A DNA stretch of 15,655 nt from Halothiobacillus neapolitanus (GCA_020722165.1 DYLI01000027.1:1-15655), one strand, 5' to 3'; counted from the first letter of the stretch, positions 1 to 7,423 are shown. Notes: a model not told the origin generated them from the sequence alone. Numbers and translations: made by a program.

Positions 1-782
1 TGCGAGAACAAATCCATGGCGATCCAGTCCGGATCGGTCTGGCCGTCGCAGACCACCACGATTTCGGAGGGTCCGGCGATCATGTCAATTCCAACCGTGC
101 CGAATACCAGGCGCTTGGCGGTGGCGACGTAGATATTGCCGGGGCCGGTAATTTTGTCCACTTGCGGGATGGTCTGTGTGCCGTAGGCCAGTGCGGCCAC
201 GGCCTGCGCGCCGCCGATGGTGAAGACGCGGTCGGCTCCGGCAATGCGGCAGGCAGCCAGTACCAGATCGTTCAATTCGCCCTGGGGTGCGGGCACGACC
301 ACGATGAGTTCACCTACGCCCGCGACCTTGGCCGGGATGGCGTTCATCAGCACGGAGGACGGATAGGCCGCCTTGCCACCCGGGACGTACAGGCCGACGC
401 GATCCAGCGGTGTGACCTGCTGACCAAGCAGCGTACCGTCGGCCTCGCGATACTGCCACGATTCGAGTTTTTGGCGCTCGGCATAGCGGCGAATGCGCTC
501 GGCGGCCTGTTCCAAGGCCTCGCGCTGCACCAATGGAATGCGTGCCAGCGCCTCGTCGATGCGCGCTGCACTGACTTCAAGCTCGCTCATGGTTTGTACG
601 GGAAAGCGGTCGAAGCGTGCGGTGTATTCGAGTACAGCGTCGTCACCGCGCGCACGCACATCACGCAGAATGCCCTGCACGGTAGCAAATACCTGATCGT
701 CAGAGACGGATTCCCACTCCAGCAAGGCCTGCAGGCGGGTTTGAAAATCAGCTTCGAAGGTCGAAAGTCTTTGAATGTTCAT
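1..782 (-). CDS. hisD: Histidinol dehydrogenase, C-terminus cut by window edge
   Basis: HisD carries out the last two steps of histidine synthesis, oxidising L-histidinol through histidinal to histidine with NAD+ and a zinc ion in the cytoplasm. I translated 260 codons by hand from ATG at 782. Recognisable family segments are VGLYVPGGKAAYPSSVLM (about residues 129-146), IGGAQAVAALAYGT (189-202), KITGPGNIYVATAKR (210-224) and GIDMIAGPSEI (231-241). The frame is open to the left edge and stops just before the usual SQAEHD zinc-ligand segment, so roughly the last 40% of the usual 430-residue protein is outside. The start is supported by GGA (791-793) 8 nt upstream and by alignment of the N-terminus with the family. 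It lies 5 nt after the hisG stop, so the two genes are surely co-transcribed. Identity is certain; the intactness of the C-terminal half cannot be judged. Confidence 0.97.
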   Translation of the reverse strand, partial: MNIQRLSTFEADFQTRLQALLEWESVSDDQVFATVQGILRDVRARGDDAVLEYTARFDRFPVQTMSELEVSAARIDEALARIPLVQREALEQAAERIRRYAERQKLESWQYREADGTLLGQQVTPLDRVGLYVPGGKAAYPSSVLMNAIPAKVAGVGELIVVVPAPQGELNDLVLAACRIAGADRVFTIGGAQAVAALAYGTQTIPQVDKITGPGNIYVATAKRLVFGTVGIDMIAGPSEIVVVCDGQTDPDWIAMDLFS

Positions 783-787
783 AATTT

Positions 788-1426
788 TTATCCACGCGCG
801 TTGACAGCGTTGCTCATGTGCTCAATAAACTCACGCAAGCGTGCCGACTTCATCTTCATGGCCGTGCGATTCACAATCAAACGCGAGCTGATGTCGGCAA
901 TATGCTCCAGCGGCTCCAGGCCATTGGCGCGCAAGGTATTACCGGTATCGACCACATCGACGATGCAGTCACCCAAGCCGACCAAGGGAGCAAGCTCCAT
1001 CGAACCATAGAGTTTGATGACCTCAATCTGGCGGCCTTGGCGGGCAAAGTGGGCGCGTGCGCTTTCAATGTATTTGGTTGCGACACGCAAACGATGCCGT
1101 CCTTCAAGCACACCCGGCTTGCCCGCCACCATCAAGCGACAACGTGCAATCTGCAAATCCAGCGGCTCGTAGAGGCCGTCGCCGCCATGTTCCATCAACA
1201 CATCCTTGCCCGCCACGCCGACATCTGCCGCGCCGTATTCGACGTAAGTAGGTACATCGGATGCGCGCAGCAGCACTACACGCACGCCGGGTACGTTGGT
1301 ATCCAGAATCAGCTTGCGGCTGGTTTCCGGGTCTTCGCTCGGCACGATGCCCGCAGCGGCCAATAGCGGCAAAGTTTCCTTGTAAATACGGCCTTTCGAA
1401 AGGCCAATGGTTAGTGTTTCAGTCAT
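788..1426 (-). CDS. hisG: ATP phosphoribosyltransferase catalytic subunit, short form
   Basis: HisG joins ATP and PRPP to make phosphoribosyl-ATP, the committed and feedback-controlled step of histidine synthesis. The 212-residue product starts TETLTIGLSKGRIYKETLPL, and the PRPP-binding segment VDVVDTGNTLRANGLE lies at 156-171. About 80 residues are missing compared with long HisG: the C-terminal regulatory domain is absent, so this is the short HisG-S type. From family knowledge, HisG-S works as a hetero-octamer with the HisRS-like regulator HisZ, which is not in this window. The start is ATG at 1426 with a good GAGGA; the TGA stop of murA lies inside that ribosome-binding site, suggesting translational coupling. 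hisD follows after 5 nt. Identity is certain; dependence on HisZ is inferred from length. Confidence 0.97.
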   Translation of the reverse strand: MTETLTIGLSKGRIYKETLPLLAAAGIVPSEDPETSRKLILDTNVPGVRVVLLRASDVPTYVEYGAADVGVAGKDVLMEHGGDGLYEPLDLQIARCRLMVAGKPGVLEGRHRLRVATKYIESARAHFARQGRQIEVIKLYGSMELAPLVGLGDCIVDVVDTGNTLRANGLEPLEHIADISSRLIVNRTAMKMKSARLREFIEHMSNAVNARG

Positions 1427-1435
1427 TGGATTTCC

Positions 1436-2695
1436 TCAACCCGGTACACGACGAATATTCGCGCCCAGTTTGGCTAGTTTTTCTTCAATTGCATCGTAAC
1501 CCCGGTCAATGTGGTAGATGCGGCTGACTTCGGTTTCGCCCTCAGCCACCAGACCCGCAAGAATCAGACTGGCGGAAGCGCGCAAATCGGTGGCCATCAC
1601 TGGCGCACCGGTGATTTTCTCCATGCCGCGCACCACCAGGGTATTGCCCTCAAGCTGGATATTGGTACCCATGCGCAATAGCTCATGCACGTGCATAAAA
1701 CGATTTTCAAAGATTGTTTCCACCACGGTGGACGTGCCGTCTGCAATCGCATTCATCGCCACAAACTGCGCCTGCATATCCGTCGGGAAACCGGGGTGCG
1801 GTGCGGTGCGAATATCCACAGCGCGCGGCCTTTTGCCGTGCATATCAAGCTCAATCCAATCGTCACCGATTTGAATGCTGGCTCCGGCTTCGCGCAGTTT
1901 GGCCAGTACGGCATCCATATTTGCGGGATCGGCATCCTTAAGCCGCACCTGCCCCCCCGTCATGGCGACAGCGACCAGGAACGTACCCGCTTCAATGCGG
2001 TCAGGCAAAACCCGATGGGTGCATGCGCCAAGACGCTCGACACCTTCAATCGTGATCGTCGGCGTGCCTGCGCCAGAAATACGTGCACCCATGGCCGTTA
2101 AAAACTTGGCAAGATCAACAATTTCGGGCTCACGCGCCGCGTTTTCCAGGACGGTCGTTCCTTCCGCGAGGCAAGCCGCCATCAACAGATTTTCAGTACC
2201 GGTGACTGTGACCATATCCATCACAATGTGTGCGCCTTTAAGACGACTCGCCCGCGCGCGGATAAAACCAGCCTCAACACGTATATCAGCGCCCATCGCC
2301 TCCAAGCCTTTGAGGTGCGCATCCACCGGGCGCGAACCAATCGCACAGCCACCCGGCAAGGACACATCGGCCTGCCCAAAGCGTGCGAGCAATGGCCCGA
2401 GCACGAGAATGGACGCGCGCATGGTGCGTACCAAATCATAGGGCGCGGAAAAGTTATGCGCCGGACGTGGATCGATATGAATACTCATACGATCCCCAAG
2501 CGTCAGGTGTACACCCATACCACCCAGTAGCTCCATCATGGTGGTCACGTCCATCAAATGCGGGACGTTTTCTATCACCACCGGCGCATCGGCTAAAAGC
2601 GCACCCGCCATAATCGGCAAAACGGCGTTCTTGGCACCCGAAATACGCACTTCACCCTTGAGTGGTCTGCCACCTTGAATCAGTAATTTATTCAT
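1436..2695 (-). CDS. murA: UDP-N-acetylglucosamine 1-carboxyvinyltransferase
   Basis: MurA transfers enolpyruvate from PEP to UDP-GlcNAc, the first committed cytoplasmic step of peptidoglycan synthesis. The product is 419 residues, the same length as E. coli MurA. The UDP-GlcNAc/PEP-binding pair Lys22-Asn23 sits in GAKNAVLPIMAGALLAD. The active-site loop reads LPGGCAIGSRPVD with the catalytic cysteine at 117, so by sequence it is the Cys form that fosfomycin alkylates rather than the Asp form. The general-base Asp306 is in GFPTDMQAQFVAMNA and the DLRASASLILAGL segment is at 370-382. ATG at 2695 is preceded by a GAGAG-type site. The gene lies 49 bp after the STAS gene and 9 bp before hisG. MurA followed by HisG-HisD is a recurring order in beta- and gammaproteobacteria. 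Confidence 0.98.
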   Translation of the reverse strand: MNKLLIQGGRPLKGEVRISGAKNAVLPIMAGALLADAPVVIENVPHLMDVTTMMELLGGMGVHLTLGDRMSIHIDPRPAHNFSAPYDLVRTMRASILVLGPLLARFGQADVSLPGGCAIGSRPVDAHLKGLEAMGADIRVEAGFIRARASRLKGAHIVMDMVTVTGTENLLMAACLAEGTTVLENAAREPEIVDLAKFLTAMGARISGAGTPTITIEGVERLGACTHRVLPDRIEAGTFLVAVAMTGGQVRLKDADPANMDAVLAKLREAGASIQIGDDWIELDMHGKRPRAVDIRTAPHPGFPTDMQAQFVAMNAIADGTSTVVETIFENRFMHVHELLRMGTNIQLEGNTLVVRGMEKITGAPVMATDLRASASLILAGLVAEGETEVSRIYHIDRGYDAIEEKLAKLGANIRRVPG

Positions 2696-2744
2696 GAACT
2701 CTCATTCTAATTGTGTACTTTGCCAATCCTTTTGGAATGACCGT

Positions 2745-3071
2745 TCAAAAACTTGTGTGATTTTGCGCTAATTCAGGAAAAAGCGCATCCAACTGACAGG
2801 CATGCACAATGGCGACAAAGGCCAAAGGCACATGATGTATAAGACGTGCACCACGCCGTTGCAGCTCAAGAGCTAAAGCCACCGCAGAGCTATCACACGA
2901 ACCCAAACGGCTTAAATCGACATTTTGCGGGAATTTGGATTGGGTCATAGATTTAATTTTCGCCAACACCGGGTTGATTGTTGCTAATGTGACTTCGCCC
3001 TCAATCACCAAAGTTTGATTCAGAATTTCGATATTCCAGCCTTCATGCTTTGTATCTTTTACACGACTCAC
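2745..3071 (-). CDS. mlaB: STAS-domain protein, MlaB-like
   Basis: A 108-residue single-domain STAS protein (anti-sigma-factor-antagonist fold). The diagnostic stretch VDLSRLGSCDSSAVALALEL (51-70) matches the MlaB pattern of VDLS, then D-S/T, then an Ala/Leu-rich helix. Ser61 falls where E. coli MlaB has the functional Thr52. MlaB is the cytoplasmic partner of the MlaFEDB ABC transporter, which moves phospholipids between outer and inner membrane. That assignment rests on the fold and on the position next to murA, where mlaB is usually found; mlaF, mlaE, mlaD and mlaC are not here, so a different STAS role is possible. The start is GTG at 3071 with GGGG 6 nt upstream; the only nearby upstream ATG runs into a stop. 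The gene is about 45% GC by hand count, visibly lower than its neighbours. It is the first gene after the ihfB terminator, so a promoter is expected in the gap, but I see no convincing -35/-10 pair. Confidence 0.8.
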   Translation of the reverse strand: MSRVKDTKHEGWNIEILNQTLVIEGEVTLATINPVLAKIKSMTQSKFPQNVDLSRLGSCDSSAVALALELQRRGARLIHHVPLAFVAIVHACQLDALFPELAQNHTSF

Positions 3072-3159
3072 TTGAATCCCCTTTCGCTCAATTTTTTCTA
3101 GCCATCAACTTGATGAATAGATGGGCTTAATCGTACCGTGTTTACTTCACAACAGACAT

Positions 3160-3184
3160 AAAAAAGCCCCCAGATGGGGGCTTA
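3160..3184 (-). terminator. Intrinsic terminator after ihfB
   Basis: On the minus strand, AGCCCCC, loop ATCT, GGGGGCT is followed by a run of T (about TTTTTTATG). This is a G/C-rich 7-bp stem (8 bp counting a flanking A-T pair) with a short loop and a U-tract about 20 nt beyond the ihfB stop. It separates the rpsA-ihfB unit from the mlaB-murA-hisG-hisD unit. On the plus strand the stem is preceded by A's and not followed by T's, so it acts leftwards only. Confidence 0.9.
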
Positions 3185-3205
3185 AGTGCGACAAACCAGA
3201 TTTAA

Positions 3206-3502
3206 CTAAACCGTATCTGTTTCGTCACCATTCACCATAAGACGCAACTCTTTTCCAGGCTTGAAGTGTGGCACATGCCGACCCGGCAAGGTCACTTGTT
3301 CACCTGTCTTAGGGTTGCGTCCTTGGCGTGGCTGGCGGAAATGCAGCGTAAAACTGCCAAAACCGCGTACCTCAACACGCTCCCCCGTCGCCAATGCGTC
3401 ACTCATGAGTTCAAGAATCGTCTTGACCGCAAGTTCAACATCACGCGAAGGCAAATGTTCTTGCTTTTTGGCAAGTAGCTCAATCAATTCAGACTTGGTC
3501 AT
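3206..3502 (-). CDS. ihfB: Integration host factor subunit beta
   Basis: IHF beta pairs with IhfA to bend DNA sharply at specific sites in recombination, replication and promoter activation. The 98-residue product begins MTKSELIELLAKKQ and has the typical HU/IHF DNA-binding arm: GERVEVRGFGSFTLHFR (40-56), RNPKTG (62-67) and HVPHFKPGKELR (75-86). The RNPKTG-to-HVPHFKPGKELR segment with an MTKSELIE start identifies the beta subunit rather than HU or IhfA. The C-terminal tail is slightly longer than in E. coli (94 aa). ATG at 3502 is fixed by the conserved N-terminus, although the only AGGA (3504-3507) lies just 1 nt from the ATG, an unusually close Shine-Dalgarno. The gene follows rpsA by 126 bp without an obvious terminator, the standard order in proteobacteria. 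Confidence 0.97.
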   Translation of the reverse strand: MTKSELIELLAKKQEHLPSRDVELAVKTILELMSDALATGERVEVRGFGSFTLHFRQPRQGRNPKTGEQVTLPGRHVPHFKPGKELRLMVNGDETDTV

Positions 3503-3628
3503 ATCCTGGAGTCTTGGAGTGATAAGAAGGAAATGCGCCCTAACCTACAGGCTGAACGCACCAAGAGGAGCCCACCCATCACAAATCTTTTAGAATTTAG
3601 GCAATGGGTAGAAGCATGAGTGGAGTGA

Positions 3629-5302
3629 TTACTCGCTACGACCCATTTGCTCCTTGAGCAAGTCGCCCAAGGTTGGTGTCGTCGCCGCACTGGAGCGACT
3701 ATATTCGTTCATCACTTCCGCTTCTTCCTGGCTATCCTTGGCCTTGATGGACAAGGAAATTGCACGGCTCTTGCGGTCAACGCCGACAAACTTGGCTTCG
3801 ACTTCATCACCAACTTTCAGCAGGTTGCGCGCATCTTCCACACGGTCGCGTGAAATATCGGAAGCACGCAAATAGCCTTCAACACTATCGGCCAATTGAA
3901 TGGTGGCACCCTTGGCATCCACATCCAGAACCGTACCAGTCACAATGCTGCCCTTCGGATGATCGGCCACGAACGTGGTGAACGGGTCATGATCCATTTG
4001 CTTGAGGCCGAGCGAAATACGCTCACGCTCAGAGTCAATGGCGATAATGACCGCTTCAACTTCGTCACCCTTCTTGAAGCGGCGCACGGCTTCTTCGCCC
4101 GGCTCGTTCCAGGAAATGTCCGACAAGTGAATCAGGCCGTCAATGCCGCCTTCCAGGCCAACAAACACGCCGAAGTCAGTAATAGACTTGACCTGACCAA
4201 CCACGCGCTCACCCTTCTGGTGGGTGGACGCATACTCATCCCAAGGATTGGCCTTGCATTGCTTCATGCCCAAGGAGATGCGGCGACGCTCTTCATCGAC
4301 ATCCAACAACATGACTTCAACTTCGTCACCCAAAGCAACCATCTTGCCCGGATTGACGTTCTTGTTGGTCCAGTCCATTTCGGAAACGTGTACCAAACCT
4401 TCGATACCGTCTTCGATTTCAACAAAGCAACCGTAATCGGTGATATTGCTGACCTTACCGAATGTACGGGTACCAACAGGCTTGCGACGCACCAAATCAG
4501 ACCAAGGATCAGAACCAGTTTGCTTCAGACCCAGAGAAACGCGGTTACGCTCACGGTCGAACTTCAATACGCGAACTTCGATTTCGTCGTTGATATTCAC
4601 CACTTCTGAAGGGTGCTTGACACGTTTCCATGCCATATCGGTGATGTGCAACAGGCCGTCGATGCCACCCAAATCAATGAATGCGCCGTAATCGGTCAAA
4701 TTCTTCACGAAGCCCTTAACCATCTGGCCTTCTTCCAGACCATCCAACAAGGCTTCACGCTCTGCGCTGTACTCTTGTTCGACCACGGCCTTGCGCGATA
4801 CAACCACGTTGTTGCGCTTTTGATCCAGCTTAATCAGCTTGACTTCGATGTCCTTGCCTTCGATGAAGGTGGTGTCGCGCACCGGGCGCACATCGACCAA
4901 AGAGCCTGGCAGGAAGGCGCGAATCTCACCGATATCCACGGTAAAGCCGCCTTTAACCTTGCCACTTACGCGGCCAACAATAATTTCATTGGCTGCGAAT
5001 GCCTTGTCAAGCTTGATCCATGCCTGCGCTTTCTTGGCTTTTTCACGAGACAGGCGGGTTTCACCAAAACCGTCTTCGAGGGAGTCAATCGCAACTTCGA
5101 CAATGTCACCGACTTTAACGAGTAAATCGCCGTTGTCTTCACGGAATTGCTCGGTAGGAATCGAGCCTTCCGTTTTTAGGCCAACGTTAACGACGACAAA
5201 ATCAGAGCCAACAGAAACGACCGTTCCTTGAACGATAGAGCCTGTTTGCATTTGGGTGGATTTGAGGCTTTCCTCAAAGAGATCGGCAAAACTTTCAAAC
5301 AT
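3629..5302 (-). CDS. rpsA: 30S ribosomal protein S1
   Basis: S1 is the large, mRNA-binding 30S protein needed to start translation on mRNAs with weak or structured leaders. The product is 557 residues, matching E. coli S1. Six S1 (OB-fold) repeats are visible: about 20-88, 106-172, 192-262, 277-349, 364-436 and 451-521. Repeats 3-6 carry the RNA-binding pattern (for example TDYGAFIDLGGIDGLLHITD at 203-222). Repeats 1 and 2 are divergent, as expected for the ribosome-binding end. The N-terminus FESFADLFEESLK is the S2-binding segment. ATG at 5302 has no good Shine-Dalgarno (GGA ends 15 nt upstream), which fits the known habit of rpsA in E. coli, where S1 represses its own translation. It follows a terminator after cmk and precedes ihfB. 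Confidence 0.98.
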   Translation of the reverse strand: MFESFADLFEESLKSTQMQTGSIVQGTVVSVGSDFVVVNVGLKTEGSIPTEQFREDNGDLLVKVGDIVEVAIDSLEDGFGETRLSREKAKKAQAWIKLDKAFAANEIIVGRVSGKVKGGFTVDIGEIRAFLPGSLVDVRPVRDTTFIEGKDIEVKLIKLDQKRNNVVVSRKAVVEQEYSAEREALLDGLEEGQMVKGFVKNLTDYGAFIDLGGIDGLLHITDMAWKRVKHPSEVVNINDEIEVRVLKFDRERNRVSLGLKQTGSDPWSDLVRRKPVGTRTFGKVSNITDYGCFVEIEDGIEGLVHVSEMDWTNKNVNPGKMVALGDEVEVMLLDVDEERRRISLGMKQCKANPWDEYASTHQKGERVVGQVKSITDFGVFVGLEGGIDGLIHLSDISWNEPGEEAVRRFKKGDEVEAVIIAIDSERERISLGLKQMDHDPFTTFVADHPKGSIVTGTVLDVDAKGATIQLADSVEGYLRASDISRDRVEDARNLLKVGDEVEAKFVGVDRKSRAISLSIKAKDSQEEAEVMNEYSRSSAATTPTLGDLLKEQMGRSE

Positions 5303-5346
5303 AATGGGTTAAGGGATTCCAGGGTTTCGCCTGCGTAGGCGTCCTT

Positions 5347-5378
5347 GTGCGCAGGGTCAAATAAAAAAACCCGCGCAC
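5347..5378 (-). promoter_or_regulatory. Alternative hairpin overlapping the cmk terminator, rpsA leader
   Basis: The 3' arm of the cmk terminator (GTGCGCGGG, 5378-5370 read leftwards) is also complementary to CCCTGCGCAC (5356-5347), with one bulged T. The two hairpins share that arm and exclude each other. The second would place the T-rich tract (TTTTTTTATTTGA) in its loop, about 45 nt ahead of the rpsA start. S1 is known to favour U/A-rich single-stranded RNA, so a role in rpsA autoregulation is conceivable, but this is inference from complementarity only. Confidence 0.35.
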
Positions 5379-5393
5379 CTACCTGTGCGCGGG
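5363..5393 (-). terminator. Intrinsic terminator after cmk
   Basis: On the minus strand a perfect 9-bp stem CCCGCGCAC / GTGCGCGGG with a 6-nt loop (AGGTAG) is followed directly by seven T's and ATTTG. It lies 27 nt after the cmk stop and closes the gyrA-to-cmk block. Its 3' arm can also pair with a segment further downstream (5347-5356), described separately, so it may be conditional instead of a simple endpoint. Confidence 0.9.
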
Positions 5394-5420
5394 GCCGTGA
5401 ATACCAAAAACTAGCAGAGC

Positions 5421-6080
5421 TTAAACACCCGCGAGGGCGAGGCACTCAGCCAGAACCTGTTCCACTGTCAAAAAACTCGAATCAATCACATGTGCATCAT
5501 CGGCAGCTTTGAGTGGGGCAACCGCTCGCTGCATATCCCGCTCATCACGACGACGTATGTCATCAATAATCTGTGCTAAGTTAGCATCAAGTCCCTTTTC
5601 ATTCAACTGCTTATAACGTCTTGCACCACGCACTTCGGCGCTGGCATCCAAATAAATCTTGACCGGAGCATCCGGGAAAACAACCGTGCCCATATCCCGG
5701 CCATCAGCAACCAGCCCGGGAGCCGCTGCAAAATCACGCTGAAACTCCAGCAAGGCTTCACGCACCGACCGGTGTGCGGCAATTACCGATGCCGCCTCAC
5801 CGGCCTGCTCACTGCGAATCAACAAAGAAACATCTTCGCCATCCAACAACACACAAGTTTCATCTTCGCCGACAAAACGTACATCCAAATGCGCCGCAAG
5901 CTTGGCAATCGCTGCCGCATCTTGCAAATCAATCCCGCGACGTTGTGCCGCAAGGGCAGTAATGCGATATAAGGCACCGGAATCCAGCAAATGCCAGCCC
6001 AAACGCTTGGCCAACAAGCGCGCGATGGTGCCTTTACCTGAGCCGCTCGGCCCATCAATCGTCAAGACTGGAGCGCTCAT
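5421..6080 (-). CDS. cmk: Cytidylate (CMP/dCMP) kinase
   Basis: Cmk phosphorylates CMP and dCMP to the diphosphates with ATP, recycling pyrimidines in the cytoplasm. The product is 219 residues (E. coli 227). The P-loop GPSGSGKGT is at 10-18, DSGALYR at 33-39, DGRDMGT at 126-132, and the arginine-rich lid RRRDERDMQRAVAPLK at 176-191. I chose ATG at 6080 rather than the ATG at 6167. The shorter protein begins SAPVLTIDGPSG exactly as the family does, an AGGT lies 6 nt upstream, and the start overlaps the aroA stop as ATGA. The extra 29 codons upstream are aroA read in another frame. cmk after aroA and before rpsA is the usual proteobacterial order; a terminator follows. Confidence 0.97.
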   Translation of the reverse strand: MSAPVLTIDGPSGSGKGTIARLLAKRLGWHLLDSGALYRITALAAQRRGIDLQDAAAIAKLAAHLDVRFVGEDETCVLLDGEDVSLLIRSEQAGEAASVIAAHRSVREALLEFQRDFAAAPGLVADGRDMGTVVFPDAPVKIYLDASAEVRGARRYKQLNEKGLDANLAQIIDDIRRRDERDMQRAVAPLKAADDAHVIDSSFLTVEQVLAECLALAGV

Positions 6081-7423
6081 GCGGCGACCTGCTCGGCACG
6101 GATGCGTAAACCTGCCCGTTGAGCCAATTCCACAAAGCCCGGAAATGAAGTGTTTACATTTTCGCAATCTTCAATCCGAATCTCGCCCGTAGCGCGCAAA
6201 GCCGCCACGGCAAAGGACATGCCAATTCGATGGTCGCCGTGCGTGGTCACGCTGCCGCCGTGCATGGTTCCACCACGAATGATCATGCCATCCGGCGTGG
6301 GCTGTGCATCCACACCCAAAGCATGCAAGCCATCGGCCATGACCTGAATGCGATCAGACTCTTTGACGCGTAACTCTTCCGCACCGGTCAGCACGGTTTC
6401 ACCCTGCGCACAGGCGGCGGCAATAAATAAAACCGGGAATTCATCAATTGCCAGTGGCACCAAAGCTTCAGAAATCGCAATGCCTTTGAGCTTGGCACTA
6501 CGTACACGCAAATCAGCCACCGGTTCGCCGCCCACGGTACGTTCGTTCAGTATCTCAATATTCGCGCCCATCAAACGCAAAATTTCAATCACGCCGGTGC
6601 GCGTCGGGTTCACACCGACATGCTGCAAAACAAGATCGGAGCCGGGCGCAATACTTGCCGCAACCAGGAAAAACGCCGCCGAAGAAATATCCGCTGGCAC
6701 GTCGATGTTTGTTGCCTTCAGCACCCCACCGCCAGTCAAACACACTGTACTGACACCGCCCTCGCCCGCCACGCGGCGCACGTCATAGCCAAAACCCTGC
6801 AACATACGCTCGGTATGGTCACGGGTCGGCGCGGGCTCGGTCACACAGGTTTCGCCCATGGCATACAAGCCCGCCAGCAACACACAGGACTTCACCTGTG
6901 CGCTCGCCATGGGCATGACGTAGTTGATACCCTTGAGTGCGCTGCCCCCATGCACACGCAGGGGCGGACGACCGCCGTCCTGAGTGTCAATCTGCGCGCC
7001 CATCAAGGCCAAAGGCTCGGTGACTCGGCGCATGGGGCGGCCGGATAATGACTCATCACCTTCCATCACCGCATCAAAATCCTGACCGGCGATAATGCCC
7101 GACATCAGACGCATCGACGTACCCGAATTGCCTAACCAGAGCGTGCTGTCCGGCTTTTTAAGGCCGTGCAACCCGACACCATGAATGCGCACACGCCCCG
7201 CACCGAGGGTTTCCGGGTCTTCGATTTTGACCCCCATACGGCGGAAGCAGCGCAAGGTATTCAGGCTATCTTCACCTTCCAAGAAACCTGCGACCTCCGT
7301 CACGCCCTCGGCCAACGCGCCCAACATGATGGAACGATGGGAAATGGACTTGTCGCCGGGTACGCGCATGTGACCAGTGAGACAGCCACCCGGTTGCACC
7401 ATAAATTGAAGATTCGAGTTCAT
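6077..7423 (-). CDS. aroA: 3-phosphoshikimate 1-carboxyvinyltransferase (EPSP synthase), class-II-like
   Basis: EPSP synthase transfers enolpyruvate from PEP to shikimate-3-phosphate, the sixth step of the shikimate pathway. The product is 448 residues. The S3P/PEP-binding segment is GDKSISHR (23-30), the PEP loop LGNSGTSMR (97-105), then SAQVK (174-178), RDHTE (201-205), NPTR (272-275), the catalytic Asp in IDEFP (327-331) and ELRVKESDRI (350-359). GDKS, SAQxK, RxHxE and NxTR together are the motif set described for class II enzymes (the CP4 type), in place of the GSKT-type start of E. coli. Gly101 occupies the place where CP4 has Ala100, so the glyphosate-insensitivity residue is not present. 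ATG at 7423 has AAAGG 7 nt upstream. The gene is free-standing, separated from tyrA by a repeat, and overlaps cmk by 4 nt. Confidence 0.97.
   Translation of the reverse strand: MNSNLQFMVQPGGCLTGHMRVPGDKSISHRSIMLGALAEGVTEVAGFLEGEDSLNTLRCFRRMGVKIEDPETLGAGRVRIHGVGLHGLKKPDSTLWLGNSGTSMRLMSGIIAGQDFDAVMEGDESLSGRPMRRVTEPLALMGAQIDTQDGGRPPLRVHGGSALKGINYVMPMASAQVKSCVLLAGLYAMGETCVTEPAPTRDHTERMLQGFGYDVRRVAGEGGVSTVCLTGGGVLKATNIDVPADISSAAFFLVAASIAPGSDLVLQHVGVNPTRTGVIEILRLMGANIEILNERTVGGEPVADLRVRSAKLKGIAISEALVPLAIDEFPVLFIAAACAQGETVLTGAEELRVKESDRIQVMADGLHALGVDAQPTPDGMIIRGGTMHGGSVTTHGDHRIGMSFAVAALRATGEIRIEDCENVNTSFPGFVELAQRAGLRIRAEQVAA

Noticed and set aside
162..1010. A 282-codon plus-strand frame across hisD and hisG
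   Set aside because: Antisense shadow of two genes identified by clear motifs; it crosses the hisD/hisG boundary and has no recognisable domain.
3503..3628. Terminator or promoter between rpsA and ihfB
   Set aside because: A possible 6-bp ACCCAT/ATGGGT stem has a 24-nt loop and no T-run, and no convincing -35/-10 pair is visible, so neither is called.
3896..4609. A 237-codon plus-strand frame opposite rpsA
   Set aside because: It mirrors the repeated S1 domains on the other strand and has no independent features or plausible ribosome-binding site.
5332..5360. Sigma-70 promoter for rpsA based on TTGACC
   Set aside because: A fair -35 is present, but at 16-18 nt spacing the -10 (TACGCA) matches the consensus at only two positions, too weak to call.
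6081..6167. N-terminal extension of cmk to an upstream ATG
   Set aside because: The extra 29 residues are aroA in another frame; the family N-terminus, AGGT site and ATGA overlap all support 6080.
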